From: Jaapia argillacea MUCL 33604
Lineage: Eukaryota; Basidiomycota; Agaricomycetes; Jaapiales; Jaapiaceae
DNA length: 64,000 nucleotides
Direction of reading: 5' to 3'
NCBI GenBank assembly: GCA_000697665.1
Contig: KL197728.1
Coordinates: 657,788 to 721,787 of the forward strand
Translations under genes and position numbers: made by a program
Shown: one piece after another, positions 12,027-23,691 of the stretch
Layout of the letters: each line of letters begins with the position of its first letter
Position numbering within the stretch: position 1 is the first letter of the stretch
The notes under the pieces: generated by a model
What the model saw: only the letters and a program-made list of their open reading frames with translations
What the model was told of the DNA's origin: nothing
Databases searched by the model: none

Positions 12027-13870
12027 TCAAATACGGAGATAATCGTGCACAGCCCCCAAAACTTGTCGAACGTCAGGTCTGTTGGATGGATTCGGATGCC
12101 AGCATCGCTGAGCGAGATTCCACAGCTCGTCAGTGATATCCCGGTGACGCTTGGGTCTTTCTCCGTTGAAAACCTTCAACATGACAGCAGAGTCATGAGG
12201 GATGGCTTCAAAAGGCACGGCTTTCGCGTGCATCTATGTATCATGATAAAAAAATCAGTCAAACAAGTGAGGGCAGGGAAGGTGACTCGCACCTCATGTA
12301 TCACCATTCCTACTGCGTATATATCCGATGCCTTTGTGGTCGGGTTATATACATCTCCATGACCGGTGGCTATGCACTCGACCAATTCTGGCGCCGCCCA
12401 TCTCAGCGAGAAGGATATCGCAGTCTTGTTGTACCCCACCGCAGTCGCAGATCCGAGGTCACCGATCACAGCTCTTCTGTCTTGGTTTATGAAGATGTTT
12501 GACTAGTAGAACTGTATCTTCAGTGTCCGCATGGCAAAAATACGAGGTAACTCACTGCACGAACATCTCCGTGGATGATGTCCAAGCCATGTAGATACGC
12601 GAGACCTTCCAGTGAATCACGAAGCTAAGCAAATGTTAGGCTATAGGTGATGATAAAACGAGTACTTCGAAGGACCCACGAGTTCGCCAAATTGACGGCT
12701 CGAGAGCTCATAGGAACGAACGTATTCCACGAGTGTGCCGTGGACCATCCAAGGGGAGATGATGGATAGGTAAGGATCTTGGACGACTCCCAGAGAAGAT
12801 AAAACACGCTCGTGTTGCAATATGAGCATCAGACAGGCTTCCTGGCGAAAATTCTGGGACAAACGTGAGAATTCCTCGGTTTAGGGAGAGGGTGTGGGAT
12901 ACTCAATCACCTTGTGCCTCCTGATGAGATCTGCTTCAGAATCATTGCCGAACCTGCGAAAATCCTTGGACGCAATGATGACCGGACCGTAATTCCCATA
13001 GTGCACATTTGAAGATGAACCACCACTTCGCGGGGTTGTTTCCACTGAGACAGGACCAGCAAGAAACGCAGAATGCGGAGGAGGATTATGCTCGAGTAGG
13101 TGCAATAACAACGCAATAACAGCCGCGCCTTCGCCAGACGGCAGCAAAGGCAGTGCTCCGGTGGTGATTTCCTGGTGAGAAATTAGCCTCTGAGGTTCTA
13201 GGGCGAAGATGACTTACATGGAAAAGAGTACCTAGCAATTCTCTCGCCTGTACTTCACTAAGATGTTCGACCGCGTTGAGGACATCTTCGGATCGCAAGA
13301 TCGTATCCAACAAGTCGGATGCGGAGCAATCACCCCTAATATTGGCATTCGGACACTTTCCATCCTAAGGGGGGTTAATCAACGAATGAAACGAGGGGCC
13401 ACACCGGTAACTTGTACCGGAGGATTCCAAGACATGGGATCCTACCTGTTCGCCAACTATCTCAAATCCTGAGGGTGTGGTCAGTCATGTAGCCAAGATC
13501 TTATACGTAAATCGACTCGCCTCGGTTTTCACTCCGGTACATACTGAGGCGTCTAGATCATTTTTACTCCAGTCAGAGACTCTCAACAGACACGAACGGC
13601 GGGATACCTCTGGATCACTTCCTCCAATCTACGCATCAAAGTGCCTTGTTCACACCCTAATTGAATATGCGAGTCAGAATGAGTCTTCAGTCAGCCAAAC
13701 CAGATCATTTCACCTGTTGACTCGTCAATTGGTTTCGCAGCTGCGGCGGGCTGCTCTTGATCGCTTTGAAATGTATTGTCGGACAGGTTCACAGCACCTG
13801 GCCTGACAATAGTGGGGCTACGACGGCTTTCGGAGAATGGACTAGTGGCCACTGTCGCGGATATGAACCT
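12027..13870 (-). CDS. Protein kinase-like protein A (TKL type), N-terminus uncertain
   Basis: A multi-exon gene read right to left. Recognisable kinase parts in order: a Gly-rich/N-lobe segment (YGNYGPVIIASK, about 12995), the C-helix segment NFRQEACLML, then LRDSLEGLAYLHGLDIIHGD with catalytic-loop HGDVRA (about 12565), SNIF, DLGSA in place of DFG, RWAAPEL, SDIYAVGMVIHEV and the C-lobe CWHPNPSNRPD. It ends at a TGA after HDYLRI. The catalytic Asp (HGD) is kept; Arg of HRD is Gly, as is common in fungal TKL kinases. Upstream of the kinase there is a helical segment (VLNAVEHLSEVQARELLGTL) of unknown role. Introns are about 55-77 nt, including one with donor GTATGT and branch CTGAC near 13470-13547. 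The first exon was not found; the start is the end of the supported reading frame. It lies divergent to kinase B. Confidence 0.75.
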
Positions 13871-14387
13871 CAGGTTTCAACAACGATGAGGTGGTGCCAA
13901 AACGAAGACGAGGGGTGAGAGGAGGTATATTATGTTTCAGGAGACATTAGATGGGCTCAGAAAGTGTGAATACAATACAGGGTCGTAAGCAGTGTTTGGG
14001 ACTGCTTCACAGCTGTCTGAGCAGCAGCAGCAACGATGATCGACACCGCCTTCCTGAGCAGATCTGTTCTCCCGCAGGCGTGGTGCATATACGCCAAGCG
14101 TTTAAGACTGTAAAAATCTCGCGGGATTGTGTTCAAAGCACATTTGTTGACGATGGCAATGTCAGCTTTCAATGGAGAGATAAAGTTGAAGTGCGGTGGT
14201 CACGGCTGTTACTTTCCGTTACTCGTTGTTATTGTGACATCGACTTCTGCGGGGGCGTTAGCTGAACGCTTGAGCACTGCAGTTCTACCCCGCTCGACTG
14301 AGCAAAAGTAATGGAAGCTCGCTAGCCCTGCTGTGCTTACAAGAAAGCTGTGACTGCTGGGCACCCAACAGAGGTCAGATATCTTAG
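13871..14387. other. Shared upstream region between kinase-like genes A and B
   Basis: About 500 bases between two divergent kinase-like genes. A 71-codon minus-strand frame (14172-13957) containing MHHACGRTDLLRKAVSIIV is open, and could be an unplaced first exon of gene A or nothing. No other support for a gene. Confidence 0.35.
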
Positions 14388-16051
14388 TGTCTGGAGACAC
14401 TGCTCCCTCCAGATATCCGCCTCAACCTGAGCAACAATATTGTCGACCCGACTCTTCTCCTTGCTCTACCGTCAAGCACCTCTCAGATAGCCATGTCATT
14501 GTCTTCGGAGGGCATACTTACCGATGGAGGCGGGGGTCCCATCGAAATCGCCGTGAAAAAATTGTTGCGTGTATCCAGGGATATTGACTTCGGGAAGATA
14601 CGAGCAGTAAGCCTCCCTCAACTCTCCCAGAGAACGAATTCATACTTGGAATCCAGAGGATTATGCGTGAAGCCTTTGCGTGGCGCAGGCTAAGCCACCC
14701 CAACATCCTGCCGTTCATCGACAATAACAACTTCCCGCATCCCACTTCTGCCCTCATTTCACCATTCATGAAAAATGGGACCATAGTCGACTATTCCAAG
14801 AGGTTTAAACTGATGCCTCTGTCGTTGGTGCGTTTCTCTGTTGGCTCTGAACTGGTATCTCAGATTCTGAGAACAACGGACCATAGATGCAGGATTCTGC
14901 CAGAGGGTTAGAGTACTTGCACTCCATGGGTATTATCCATGGAAATTTTTCTCCTGTAGGTATCCTTCTCAACTATCCAAAGTTAGCGACAGCTAATTTT
15001 CACAGAGCAATATCCTCGTAGATGATGCGGGACACGCTCGTATTGACATGTCAATCCGGGCAGGACAGCTTTATCCCGACCTCCCCGTTCGCTGGATGGC
15101 TCCAGAGCTCCACGATCCTGAAGCTTTCAATCTCACATCTTATAATCTCACCATGGCTTCTGATATGTACGGCTTTGCGATGGTATCATACGAGGTACGA
15201 CTTTAAAGCATCTCCTCTTGTAATGCTCATCACAATTACGAACGCAGCTGCTTTCGGGGAATCCACCGTTCTCAGATATTACTGCTGATTTTGCCATCGT
15301 GAAACGCGTATTGGCGGGCGAGAGACCGCCGAAATCATCAATCATCCCTATCGGGATGAATTGCGAAGAAGTGTGGCGTGTCGTGGAGGAGTGCTGGCGT
15401 GTCGTGGAGAAGTGCTGGGTTCAGCTCCCTTCTGACAGGCTGTCTGCTCAGGAAACATTGCAAGCATTCGAAGGCATTGCAATCGCGACCTCTGGGAGTA
15501 AATTTGGGAGTGTGGCCCCTCTCCCTGTCGCTGATGATCCGTGGAGCTTCGAAGGCGGCGGTATTCCAGGGTTGGTGAAAGCCCGGGAGGATTTTCGCTT
15601 TCACTCTCTCGGAGATTTTGATGATGAATATCAATTTGTGAGTACCTCTGTAAGTATTGGGATCTGTGATTTACGACCCTTATCCCTTCATGACAGGGTC
15701 GCGCTATCATTGGCAATGCCGTTGCAACCTGTGACCATCAACCAACAACGTCATGTGGTGACCAAGCTCTTTACGGCGAAGGTGCTGCCTTGGGTAGCCT
15801 TTCGCTCACCAAGAAGGTACCGTCGATTATTGTTGTAGAATTCGGCATAGTCTGACCCCTCTTTTACCATCAGGTCCTGGATGTTCCAGCGACTGATTAT
15901 CCCTATATACGAGGCAGTGTCGGGGAGGTATGTCTCTTTTTGGGGCTCGTTTTGCGAGTTGAGAAATAATGGTGTAATGCAGATTTCTCAGTCTCCCGGA
16001 CAGATAATGTTCTCCGATTTCTCACCAGCCGGATACCAGGACCCAGAGTGA
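14388..16051 (+). CDS. Pseudokinase-like protein B (TKL type), N-terminus uncertain
   Basis: Several exons. The kinase fold is visible as IEIAVKKLL (N-lobe Lys kept), RIMREAFAWRRLSHPNILPF, GLEYLHSMGIIHG, SNILVDDAGHARIDMS, VRWMAPEL, SDMYGFAMVSYE and a C-lobe with VEKCWVQLPSDRLSAQE. The catalytic loop reads HGNFSP where HGD/HRD is expected, and DFG is replaced by DMS. Both key Asp positions of catalysis and metal binding are therefore altered or out of context, which suggests a pseudokinase. A C-terminal tail of about 130 residues follows, over three further introns, ending GYQDPE. The upstream exon contains NLSNNIVDP, echoing NLSDNTF in gene A, so A and B may share an N-terminal module. The exon at 14388 follows an AG acceptor; an earlier first exon is likely but not located. 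Confidence 0.7.
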
Positions 16052-16685
16052 ATTATGGTCAGGCGCCTCCTAATACGTTGAGTTGATTGAATCACTACTC
16101 AACCCCTTACCCCTCAGGTGTTCTCTGCTCATTCCCTGTGAGCTTGTCAGCTACGGGGACTCGAAAGCTGCGTTTGCATTTGTACTTGGCACCAGCGCCA
16201 TAGTGGCTGAATCCATCGAGAGGTTAGGCTCTTGTTGGCTTTTAGACACCTTGTTTTCACGTCGTTGGCAATATATTTCCATCGTTACGACCACTTATCG
16301 GTTGGAGTGCAGAGACGAAACAGCGCTCGATGAAAGCTTGAGAAATCGACATCTCCACCTTCCACAGTTCACAAGCGAATTCCGAGGGCAACAAACATAG
16401 TTGAATGAGGAGATCGTTGTTCATGGCGTGTTGTTGCATCGCGGTTCGGTCATGGTTTAGTTTCGGTTCCAGCTACTTTGTTTGGCGTCGATTGCGCTCT
16501 CGGGGGCAGTTCTGCATACGATCACGGCGTTCCCTACAACCCGTTCTCAACCAATCTAACAGCTTCAAGCTGGTACCTCTGAATCACAGTATTGGATACC
16601 ATAATGGTAATCGTACAAACTGGACAGATAATCACTTCAAGTGGGCAATCTAGTCTACGCGGATACCAAAGTAGGTCGTCAGCTA
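16052..16685. other. Intergenic stretch with unplaced open segments
   Basis: Contains an open plus-strand segment near 16490-16590 reading GGSSAYDHGVPYNPF, loosely like the tail of gene B, but no full exon chain. It may be a decayed piece of a neighbouring paralog. Nothing here is supported as a gene. Confidence 0.3.
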
Positions 16686-17868
16686 TCAAGCTACCGCGAT
16701 TGGCGCAGGGGCCACACCAAGCTGATTCCTCTGCCTGTTGACCTCCTCCAACCTCCTCTTCTCTTCCTCCAACATCTTCGCTTTCAAGGCTGCCCTCTTA
16801 GGGACGAGCCTCCTTCTCTCGGTGGTTATTTGGAAGTCAAACTTGTCAACTCCCAACGCCTTCAGCGTCTTCCGTTCTACCAAACTATACTCCGCCGGGT
16901 CGTCACGAGCAAAATTGAACGGCTCCTTCAGGCTCACGGGAGGATTGGTGATGATTCTGGGGAGACGGAGGTAGTTCTTGGATGCGGAGTGGAGCATGAG
17001 GGGGTGCATCAAGACGACATCGCCCACTTCGCCGGTAACCTCGACGAATTTGTTACAGGCCTGAATTTGTTCAACGCACGAAACGAAGCCGGGGTCTTCG
17101 GAGTTATTGGTGTAAGTGGATGTCGATGGAGTGAAGGATTGACCGGTTGGAAGAACACCTTCGGGATGGACGGCGAGATAGTTGGCGATCTTGTCGATGC
17201 CATCCGGACAGATGTAGGTGCCACCAGCCCGAGGCTTGATCTCTGCGAAGACGGGGATAACAAGCAGAGCTTGTTCAGGCGAGTCAAGATAATGGACCTA
17301 ATGGAAATTATCCATCAGGATCAAGTCACGGAGGGCGAATAACAGAACACTCACGAAAAAGTCACCATCAACGTGCCAGTTGTCCAATTCACGGGGATCG
17401 CAAGTGGGGCGTCCCTCATACTCTGGGGTCCCGAGGTTGACGATGAAGCTATCTCCCCATACAGCGGAAGATGGATCAATGCGATCTTCCCCACCCAAAA
17501 GATCCTTCATCGCGTCCCACACCTACATATCCCGGTCAAAATATGCGCACGTACAACAAGGGAATTAGCGAACTAACCTTCGGAGCAAACTTTGCAACCT
17601 CGACGCGCTTGTGGAAAGGCATATGGATCCTCTCCTGATTCCAGGTCGACTTGTCATTCGGGTCCATACCGAGACGAACCCAAATGTCGTTGATCCATTG
17701 AGCAGATTGCTCAGGTGTAAATGCACCCTTAATGACTACGAAGCCATTTTCCATAAAATGGTTGACTTGTTCGTCTGCGGAAGTAAGCGGAGATATAAGA
17801 AATTGGGACTTTATGGATTCAGAGGGGACCTGCGACGTACCACTAAGATACTGATATTGAGGTGCCAT
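16686..17868 (-). CDS. Phytanoyl-CoA dioxygenase (PhyH)-like protein
   Basis: Three exons (about 17868-17579, 17522-17352, 17296-16686) joined by short introns. The protein starts MAPQYQYLSGTS and contains VNHFMENGFVVIKGAF, the usual entry of PhyH enzymes. The Fe(II)-binding motif HxD is in NWHVDGDFF (about 17365), and the distal His lies in MHPLMLHSASKNYLR, followed by the Arg of RIITN that binds 2-oxoglutarate. The family hydroxylates substrates using 2-oxoglutarate and O2. The fungal branch is varied and includes natural-product enzymes, so the substrate cannot be told from sequence. A basic, Glu/Arg-rich helical tail (KAKMLEEEKRRLEEVNRQR) follows the catalytic domain. All catalytic residues look intact. 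The gene stands alone, with no obvious pathway partner nearby. Confidence 0.85.
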
Positions 17869-19151
17869 GACTGTGATCGTGCTCGAGTACTTGGAGTGAT
17901 GAAGTTTCGCGACAACTTGCGTCTATTATACCCGGAAGATATTCGGAGCAGGCCAAATCAAGTGTGCTCCTACAATCCGGCGGTTAGATTGAGAGTCGTC
18001 AGCGTTGGTCTTCACGAGTCTATAGCAGATATCCCGTCCGCATTCTTGGGTGACTGCGGTCATGAGCGTCGATTAAAAATAGGGATTGAATACCAGAACA
18101 GCGAAATGACAGTCCAAAAGGAAGGTAAGGAGTCATCAGGTTCAGGACGGTGCTATTCGCGGGGTTCCAGGGCGGGAAGAGGGAGAGTGAAAGACTCAAA
18201 CAAGAATAGATCATCAAATGTGGGGTAGAAGATACCGTCAGGTGTGGGGTACAAACGAGAGGAAGGAAGCATCCAGTAGTCTCAATTTCGGTACTCAGAG
18301 CTCCGTGCCATTTCTGTCTGTCCGTCTTCGGCCTGTAGAGCCGTGTGTAACCGCAGAGCCGTCAATAGTCCCCGAGGCACTGTGGTGAGAGGTTATACAG
18401 CTCTAGCGATCAAGTCAGGTAAGGGGAAAGACGGTTATGAACGCCACACCCTGATAGCAGCCATGGGACCTGCCAGAACAAAGGTGGCCGTTGATTCCCC
18501 CAAATCGATGGGACTAGTGGTTATTCGTCAGAGTAAGTACCAAGAGGCCGTTGCTTGCCGTTGGTCCCTCAGTAGCACCTTCGGTGTTACCATAGTGCAA
18601 GCGAGATAACAGATGGACACTCTTAAGACTTGGTAGCAGGACCACCGTCTGGGATCGGTTGTTCGGTGAAGCAGCTGAGGTGACTAAGGCTCGAGTTCCA
18701 TCTCCAACAACTGTGCGAACGATGGAAACTCGGCTTGAGCTGAGGCTGGATGGCGAAATAGTAGCAGAATAGCACGACACATGATCGATCCACCTAAGGA
18801 GCGAACTCAGCCTCAGCACATTTGAAGCAGGAAGGATGCGACTGGTTTGAACGCTGGCGCAGGTTGTCCAGCGTGAGAAGTCACGGTGACGCCACGTGTC
18901 ACACGTCCCACTCCGAGTCCGGTTGTACTTACTTCAGTTCGCAACCTCGAACTTGTATGTTTCCTCATTGCTGGCATATTCCCAAGTTACTGCTACCAAG
19001 ACAATTTATAGGCCTATAATCAAGTGTGCCCGATCCTTTATCTCGATTTCTGATCTATTCCACATCGACTTACCCACTGGTACGTCGAATCGACATGTAT
19101 GAAATGATATTGACTTGGGATCTAGTTCAACACATCCTTACGATCTCAGAG
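17869..19151. other. Intergenic stretch, no supported gene
   Basis: About 1.3 kb. Open frames exist on both strands (for example plus 18343-18609 and minus 18819-18514), but they lack family resemblance, coding-like codon use and a plausible exon chain. The left 200 bases are probably the PhyH promoter and the right 200 bases the promoter of the F-box-like gene. Confidence 0.5.
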
Positions 19152-20841
19152 ATGCATCGTTGTCTACAAATAGCTGAGATCCTGAATCTGATATTTGAAT
19201 GTGTCTTGCACGACTTCCCCCACTGGCAAGACCCTCCCGAAGATTACCGTACCATCACCGTTCTCGCTAGGACTTGTCGAATGTTTCAAGAACCTGCTCT
19301 GAACATTTTATGGCTTCATTTCGATCAGTTGGACCGCCTCGTAAAATGCATGCCCGAAGACCTTTGGACAATCGTCCGCGGTCGCTTCAACCGGGAGCCT
19401 CGATTTGTAAGTTAACTTTCTCTACTCATGGTTGTAACTATGTGGTTTAATCACTCTAGAGACTCTGAACAGGGATCCGATACCCTCTGATTTTGATCGC
19501 GTATATTTCTACTCCAAAAGGATCAGAAGCTTTCGATATTCCCGTCTCGACGCACCACTGGAGTTTCTCTTGGAAAGAGACCTCCAAGTACTCGACGTAC
19601 TGGGTATGCATCCGTCTCCAGCTTCCCTATTTTCAGGCATCCGAAGCTTATCCTGGGATGGTTGCTCCGAACTGTTACTCCGTCACCTACACATGTTTCT
19701 CCAGAGCACGCTATCAAGTCTGACACTGTCACTGGGAAGCCATCCCATCTACGAGGAAGGAGTTACCTCTCTCCTCCTCTCCATTCCCGGAAGCTGCCCC
19801 AACATACAGGAATTCGAATTCCACGGACAGGGGACGTTGGAGAACGTAACCACAGCATTGGCGGAAGCAGTGCGAAATTTGTTGTTTCTTACCAAGTTCA
19901 CCGCAGATCGTTGGACGCACTCCCTCCTCGAGAGCGTGGCAGCGTTGCCCCGACTCAAAGATCTTCGCATCGAATGCTGGGTCGACACTCCCATGGAACC
20001 CATGCAAAGCATATTCAAGCCGGCAACCTCACTTCTTACACCATTCCCTTCCATAAAGCGAATCGAATTGGACACCGCTTACCTTCCTGCGATCACGGGT
20101 CTCTTACGAAGTCGACGCATGTGGAAGTTAGAGCGAATCAGCGTCGAATACAACTGCCCCCACGACATCGATCAGATCCATGAATTCCTCCACGAAGTGG
20201 AGAACCGTTGTTCAAGGTCATCTCTGCAGCATTTATATTTTGCATCCTATGACGCCGATAACACTTTGCATACACTCGAGGTTATCACTATCATTCCCCC
20301 CTTGCTAGCATTCCGAAACCTCCGTTCGGTGCACTTCACCGTTCAGGCAATGTACGAGTTCGAAGCTTCGCAGCTTGAAGATGTCGCGAGCGCTTGGCCG
20401 AACCTCGAGGAACTATTTATTATGCCCGCTCGCTACATCGTCCCCAAGAAGGCTCAACTCAAATTCCCTCCCATTCACACATTGGTCGCTTTAGTCGTTC
20501 ATTGCCCTCGATTGAAGCGCCTGGAGATTCCCATCGATGCACGATCATTTGATCAGTATCCTCTGAAACGACCGGTCGGAGGATGCACCAACGAACGGAT
20601 CACGTCCATCCATTTCGGCGTTTCTCTCCTCACGAACCCTGCCCCAGTCGCCGCTATTTTGAGTGACCTCTTCCCTAATTTGAAAAGTGTTGATGCTTTG
20701 GATGGCGAAGAACGTTCAGTGGTGCAGGGAGCATGGGCAGATGTGGATGATATGTTATGTGAGCATATCGACCATCGCGACCGTGGCTTGGATTGCACCG
20801 CTGCGGAGTGTGGACTTGCGCAGGCAAGGTTCTGGTTGTGA
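19152..20841 (+). CDS. F-box/LRR-like protein D
   Basis: Two exons: 19152-19406 and 19462-20841, with a 55-nt intron (GTAAGT ... TCTAGAG). The start at 19152 (MHRCLQIAEILNLIFE) was chosen because the paralog at 23588 starts the same way. The first 40-60 residues form an F-box-like head: CLQIAEIL..IF, then VLARTCRMFQEPALNILW, typical of agaricomycete F-box proteins. The remaining 460 residues are leucine-rich repeat-like (LSSLTLSL, LKDLRIECW, LRSVHFT, LKRLEIP, LKSVDALDG). Such proteins usually serve as substrate adaptors of SCF ubiquitin ligases, but the target is unknown. The reading frame is intact over about 545 residues. The family is usually large in agaricomycetes. Confidence 0.85.
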
Positions 20842-21884
20842 AAGTCAGTCCTGTCCTCTATTGGACTTCATTGTCAACATTCTTACCTTTATTCCTCGTT
20901 TAGTTAGACTTCACTCGTTCAATGGAGAATCGCAGAGCGGATGCTACACCATGTCGTGGTTGTGGTTTAAAGCCATGCCACCCGATGTTTTCACGCCCTC
21001 CTTTGCTGTCACGGCCACGCTAATGATCGCGGGGATTATCCTTCAAACCCGTCGAAATGTGCTCAGGTTGATCCGTGACCACCAACATTCCGATGTATTC
21101 CTAGGCGCGCGGAGCCGACAACGTGCGGGTACCGAGCAGGAAAGACTTATCATGGTTGGCTGATCTCCTTGGGTGCTACCGTGGTGCCTATTGATGGGAG
21201 GATGCCTCGGAGGAGCCTCATCATACAGGTCCCCTTTATGAGGCGCCAGCGAGCATGCCTTGCCGCTGAAGAATAATCGCCCGCGCCCCAACTCTGCTGG
21301 ATTTTTTCTTCTTTTCCATGGACTTCATGGCTAACCCTCGCGTTCTCAACGTCATGAGCAGCTACGGACACTGGCTCATGTCTACGTACGGATCCTAGAG
21401 GGCGAGTACCTCGTCTCGGCCATTTCTGTTTGCAATTTTATCTACCTTGCTTCCCTGCCTGATGTTGCGGCCTTAGGTTCTGGTGTTCATTACACTCTTG
21501 GTGACTATCACCGATTGCCGACGTTTAGACGTTCTTCAGAAGCAGGTTGATGAGCTTACCGCAGAATTCGGGAGCTTTCCCACCATTGACGCCTTCAATT
21601 TCCATGAACGAGTCTCTTTAAAGTTGTCATCTTCGTTACATACTCGAGGTGTAACATTGACTTCGAGGTAAATCTGACATCAGATTCTGAGAAGAGTGTG
21701 GACTTGAGAACGCGGATTGTATCGTCACATAGATCCACTTGGTATGTCCCTTTCTTCCCCTCCGAAATCCGTGATGATAAATTTTCTCGACACAGTGAGA
21801 TTCGCATGGCTGTCTATGCTGACTTTATCAGATTCACATCATTGTAAAATTCTGAGGACGCACATTACTCAGCTCGAGTCTACT
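20842..21884. other. Intergenic stretch between convergent F-box-like genes
   Basis: Mostly featureless 3'-flanking DNA. An open frame at 21483-21671 (containing RRLDVLQKQVDELTAEFG) could be a coiled-coil exon but has no start context or partners. See the separate small frame at 20951. Confidence 0.45.
20951..21163 (+). CDS. Possible small single-TM protein
   Basis: An ATG in good context (cacc ATG) opens a 70-codon frame. It starts MSWLWFKAMPPDVF, has a hydrophobic stretch AVTATLMIAGIIL and then a basic Arg-rich tail. The shape recalls small single-helix mitochondrial inner-membrane subunits, but no family signature is present. It could equally be chance. Confidence 0.25.
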   Translation: MSWLWFKAMPPDVFTPSFAVTATLMIAGIILQTRRNVLRLIRDHQHSDVFLGARSRQRAGTEQERLIMVG

Positions 21885-23588
21885 TCAGGTTACTGCGGCT
21901 TCGGTAACCTTGGTCTGAATCCGCCGTCGAAGGAGCACCATAACCTTGGTATAATCCTGCACCTTCTCCCATTGCCGCTGATGCTCGTCCAGCGCAGTCG
22001 CACGGACTTCTTCCGGGGAGCGAAAGTGGGAATTGAACCCGAATTTAGGAACCATATTCGATATCACGGCCGCTATGATTATCGGCTTGCCCATCCGTAC
22101 GGGGAAGAAGTCGATGTCAGAGACGCTGTTTTCGTAACCAAAACCACTATAATCGAACCAACGAGTGAATGTGCAGTCGGCGTTCATTGGAAGGTGCAAA
22201 CGATACAGGCGAGGGCATTTTTTTATCAGGGGTAATAAACCTGGGAGCGTGACCCTGGGCTCCGTCACATCGGCATTCTTGAACCAAGTGGTGAGCGTGA
22301 GGGCGGCCAAGCAAGGCCAGGCATCGGCCATGTCCGATAGGAGACCGTCGTCGATTTGAAAACATGTGGGTAAGCCGAGGCTGACATTGGTTATGTTTCG
22401 GAATTTGAGGAGGTGGCCAAGCTCCTTGTTGCCAACAATTACGGGCGCGAAAAGAGGAGAATTGATGCTTCGGCTTGCGACAAGTCAGACATGAAGGATA
22501 CGGAGGGAATTCGCTGAACAGTGAACGGCAAGTACTTGGAAAAACCTTCCCATCTCCTCTGATGTCACCGCTCCACAGGTGTGAAAATAAATGCTCTCAA
22601 CTCCAAAGCTTTCCATCATTTCGAGGAATTGACTGCAGCGCTGGAAGATGTCCGCCTTGAGCTGAAATCTCTTGAAAGTGCGGGAAGGATGAGCAAGGGA
22701 CGATTGTCGGCGGGTAGTCAATAGGGGACAGGGGTTCTGAGAAGGAAGGTCCAGTTTCAGGACCCCATGTTTTATACCAGGTGTGACGTGCTGAATAGCA
22801 TCCCACGTCAAACCGGCGGGAGAAAGGAAAGAATGGAGGCGTGGGAGATCAAGTTTAGCAGTGATGGTAGAGGATAAGATAGTCCGGACAGGCACGGTTG
22901 TGGATGTGCTGTCATTGAAGGATATGGCCAGCGATTCGAGATGTGGGCAACTATCCTTCAGCCCCCCGACGACCGTCGCAACATCGGCTTCGGATGTACA
23001 CGAACTCAAGGAGAGTTGGGTCAAAGTGCGAGTGAGGAGCAGATCACGAACGGAAAGCGGGGTGGATGGTTCCATATACTATATGAGATGTTGAAGATTA
23101 GGAAGTAATGGGACTGCCATGGTTTGCTCGCAGAGGGCCACAAGAGCTTCAGGACCCAATGGCCATTGTGAAGTATCCTGCACTGATCTACGACCAGTGA
23201 AAAGGGTATGGACGGCCTTGGCATGGATTTTGAATCGATCCCAGTCTGATGGAAGAAATTCTCTCGAAGCACGCTGGAGAAGAGGGTCAAATCGCGATCA
23301 TACTCTTTCGCAAGCGACCGGTTGGCAAGGTTGACGCACCACTAACTGATAATCTCCGGATCCCTCTTCCCAAAGATCATCAGGCATACATCTGAACAAG
23401 GGAAGTAAACTCCTTCGGCGCCTCCAGATCAGGGTAATGGCAGGCTCGTGAAAAGCACGGCAAGTTCGGGCAACGCTAGCAATAGTTCGCCAATCAAGCT
23501 GGGGACTGAGGATCAGCCCGGGTAGGCCACTATGCAAGGACTGAAAGATAAGAATCAATATTTCGTTGATTTGAAGACAATGATGCAT
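21885..23588 (-). pseudogene. F-box/LRR-like paralog E, two in-frame stops
   Basis: Collinear with gene D over its whole length: MHHCLQINEILILIFQ, VARTCRAFHEPAITLIW, an intron at the same place (donor GTGCGT, acceptor CTCCAG; about 23342-23273), FLPSDWDRFKIHAKAV, then LRR-like segments to IQTKVTEAAVT. The frame is open except for two stops. The first, TAG at 23081-23079, lies where gene D has the Trp of RSLSWDG. The second, TGA at 22487-22485, follows LRILHV, near an aromatic in gene D. No intron of workable size covers either stop. Both stops are one G-to-A step from TGG. Everything else (length, intron, frame) is preserved, so inactivation seems recent. It is convergent with gene D, so the pair probably arose by an inverted duplication. 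Confidence 0.75.
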
Positions 23589-23691
23589 GGGATACGACGA
23601 AATCTGCAGCTGAGGATATTGAAGTCGTAGCTAATCTGTAGGTCTACAGTTGTCCGAAGCAGGAACGTGACCTTGACGAGTCACATCACGT

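Noticed and set aside
16641-17342. 233-codon plus-strand open frame
   Set aside because: It is antisense to the conserved last exon of the PhyH-like gene, which carries the catalytic residues; no motif of its own.
17611-18228. 205-codon plus-strand open frame
   Set aside because: Antisense to exon 1 of the PhyH-like gene and running into its promoter; no family resemblance.
19662-20183. 173-codon plus-strand frame inside gene D
   Set aside because: Shadow frame of the LRR-like exon; gene D's own frame is longer and conserved in gene E.
23273-23342. Additional in-frame stop in gene E after ACERV
   Set aside because: It lies inside an intron (GTGCGT ... CTCCAG) at the same position as the intron of gene D.
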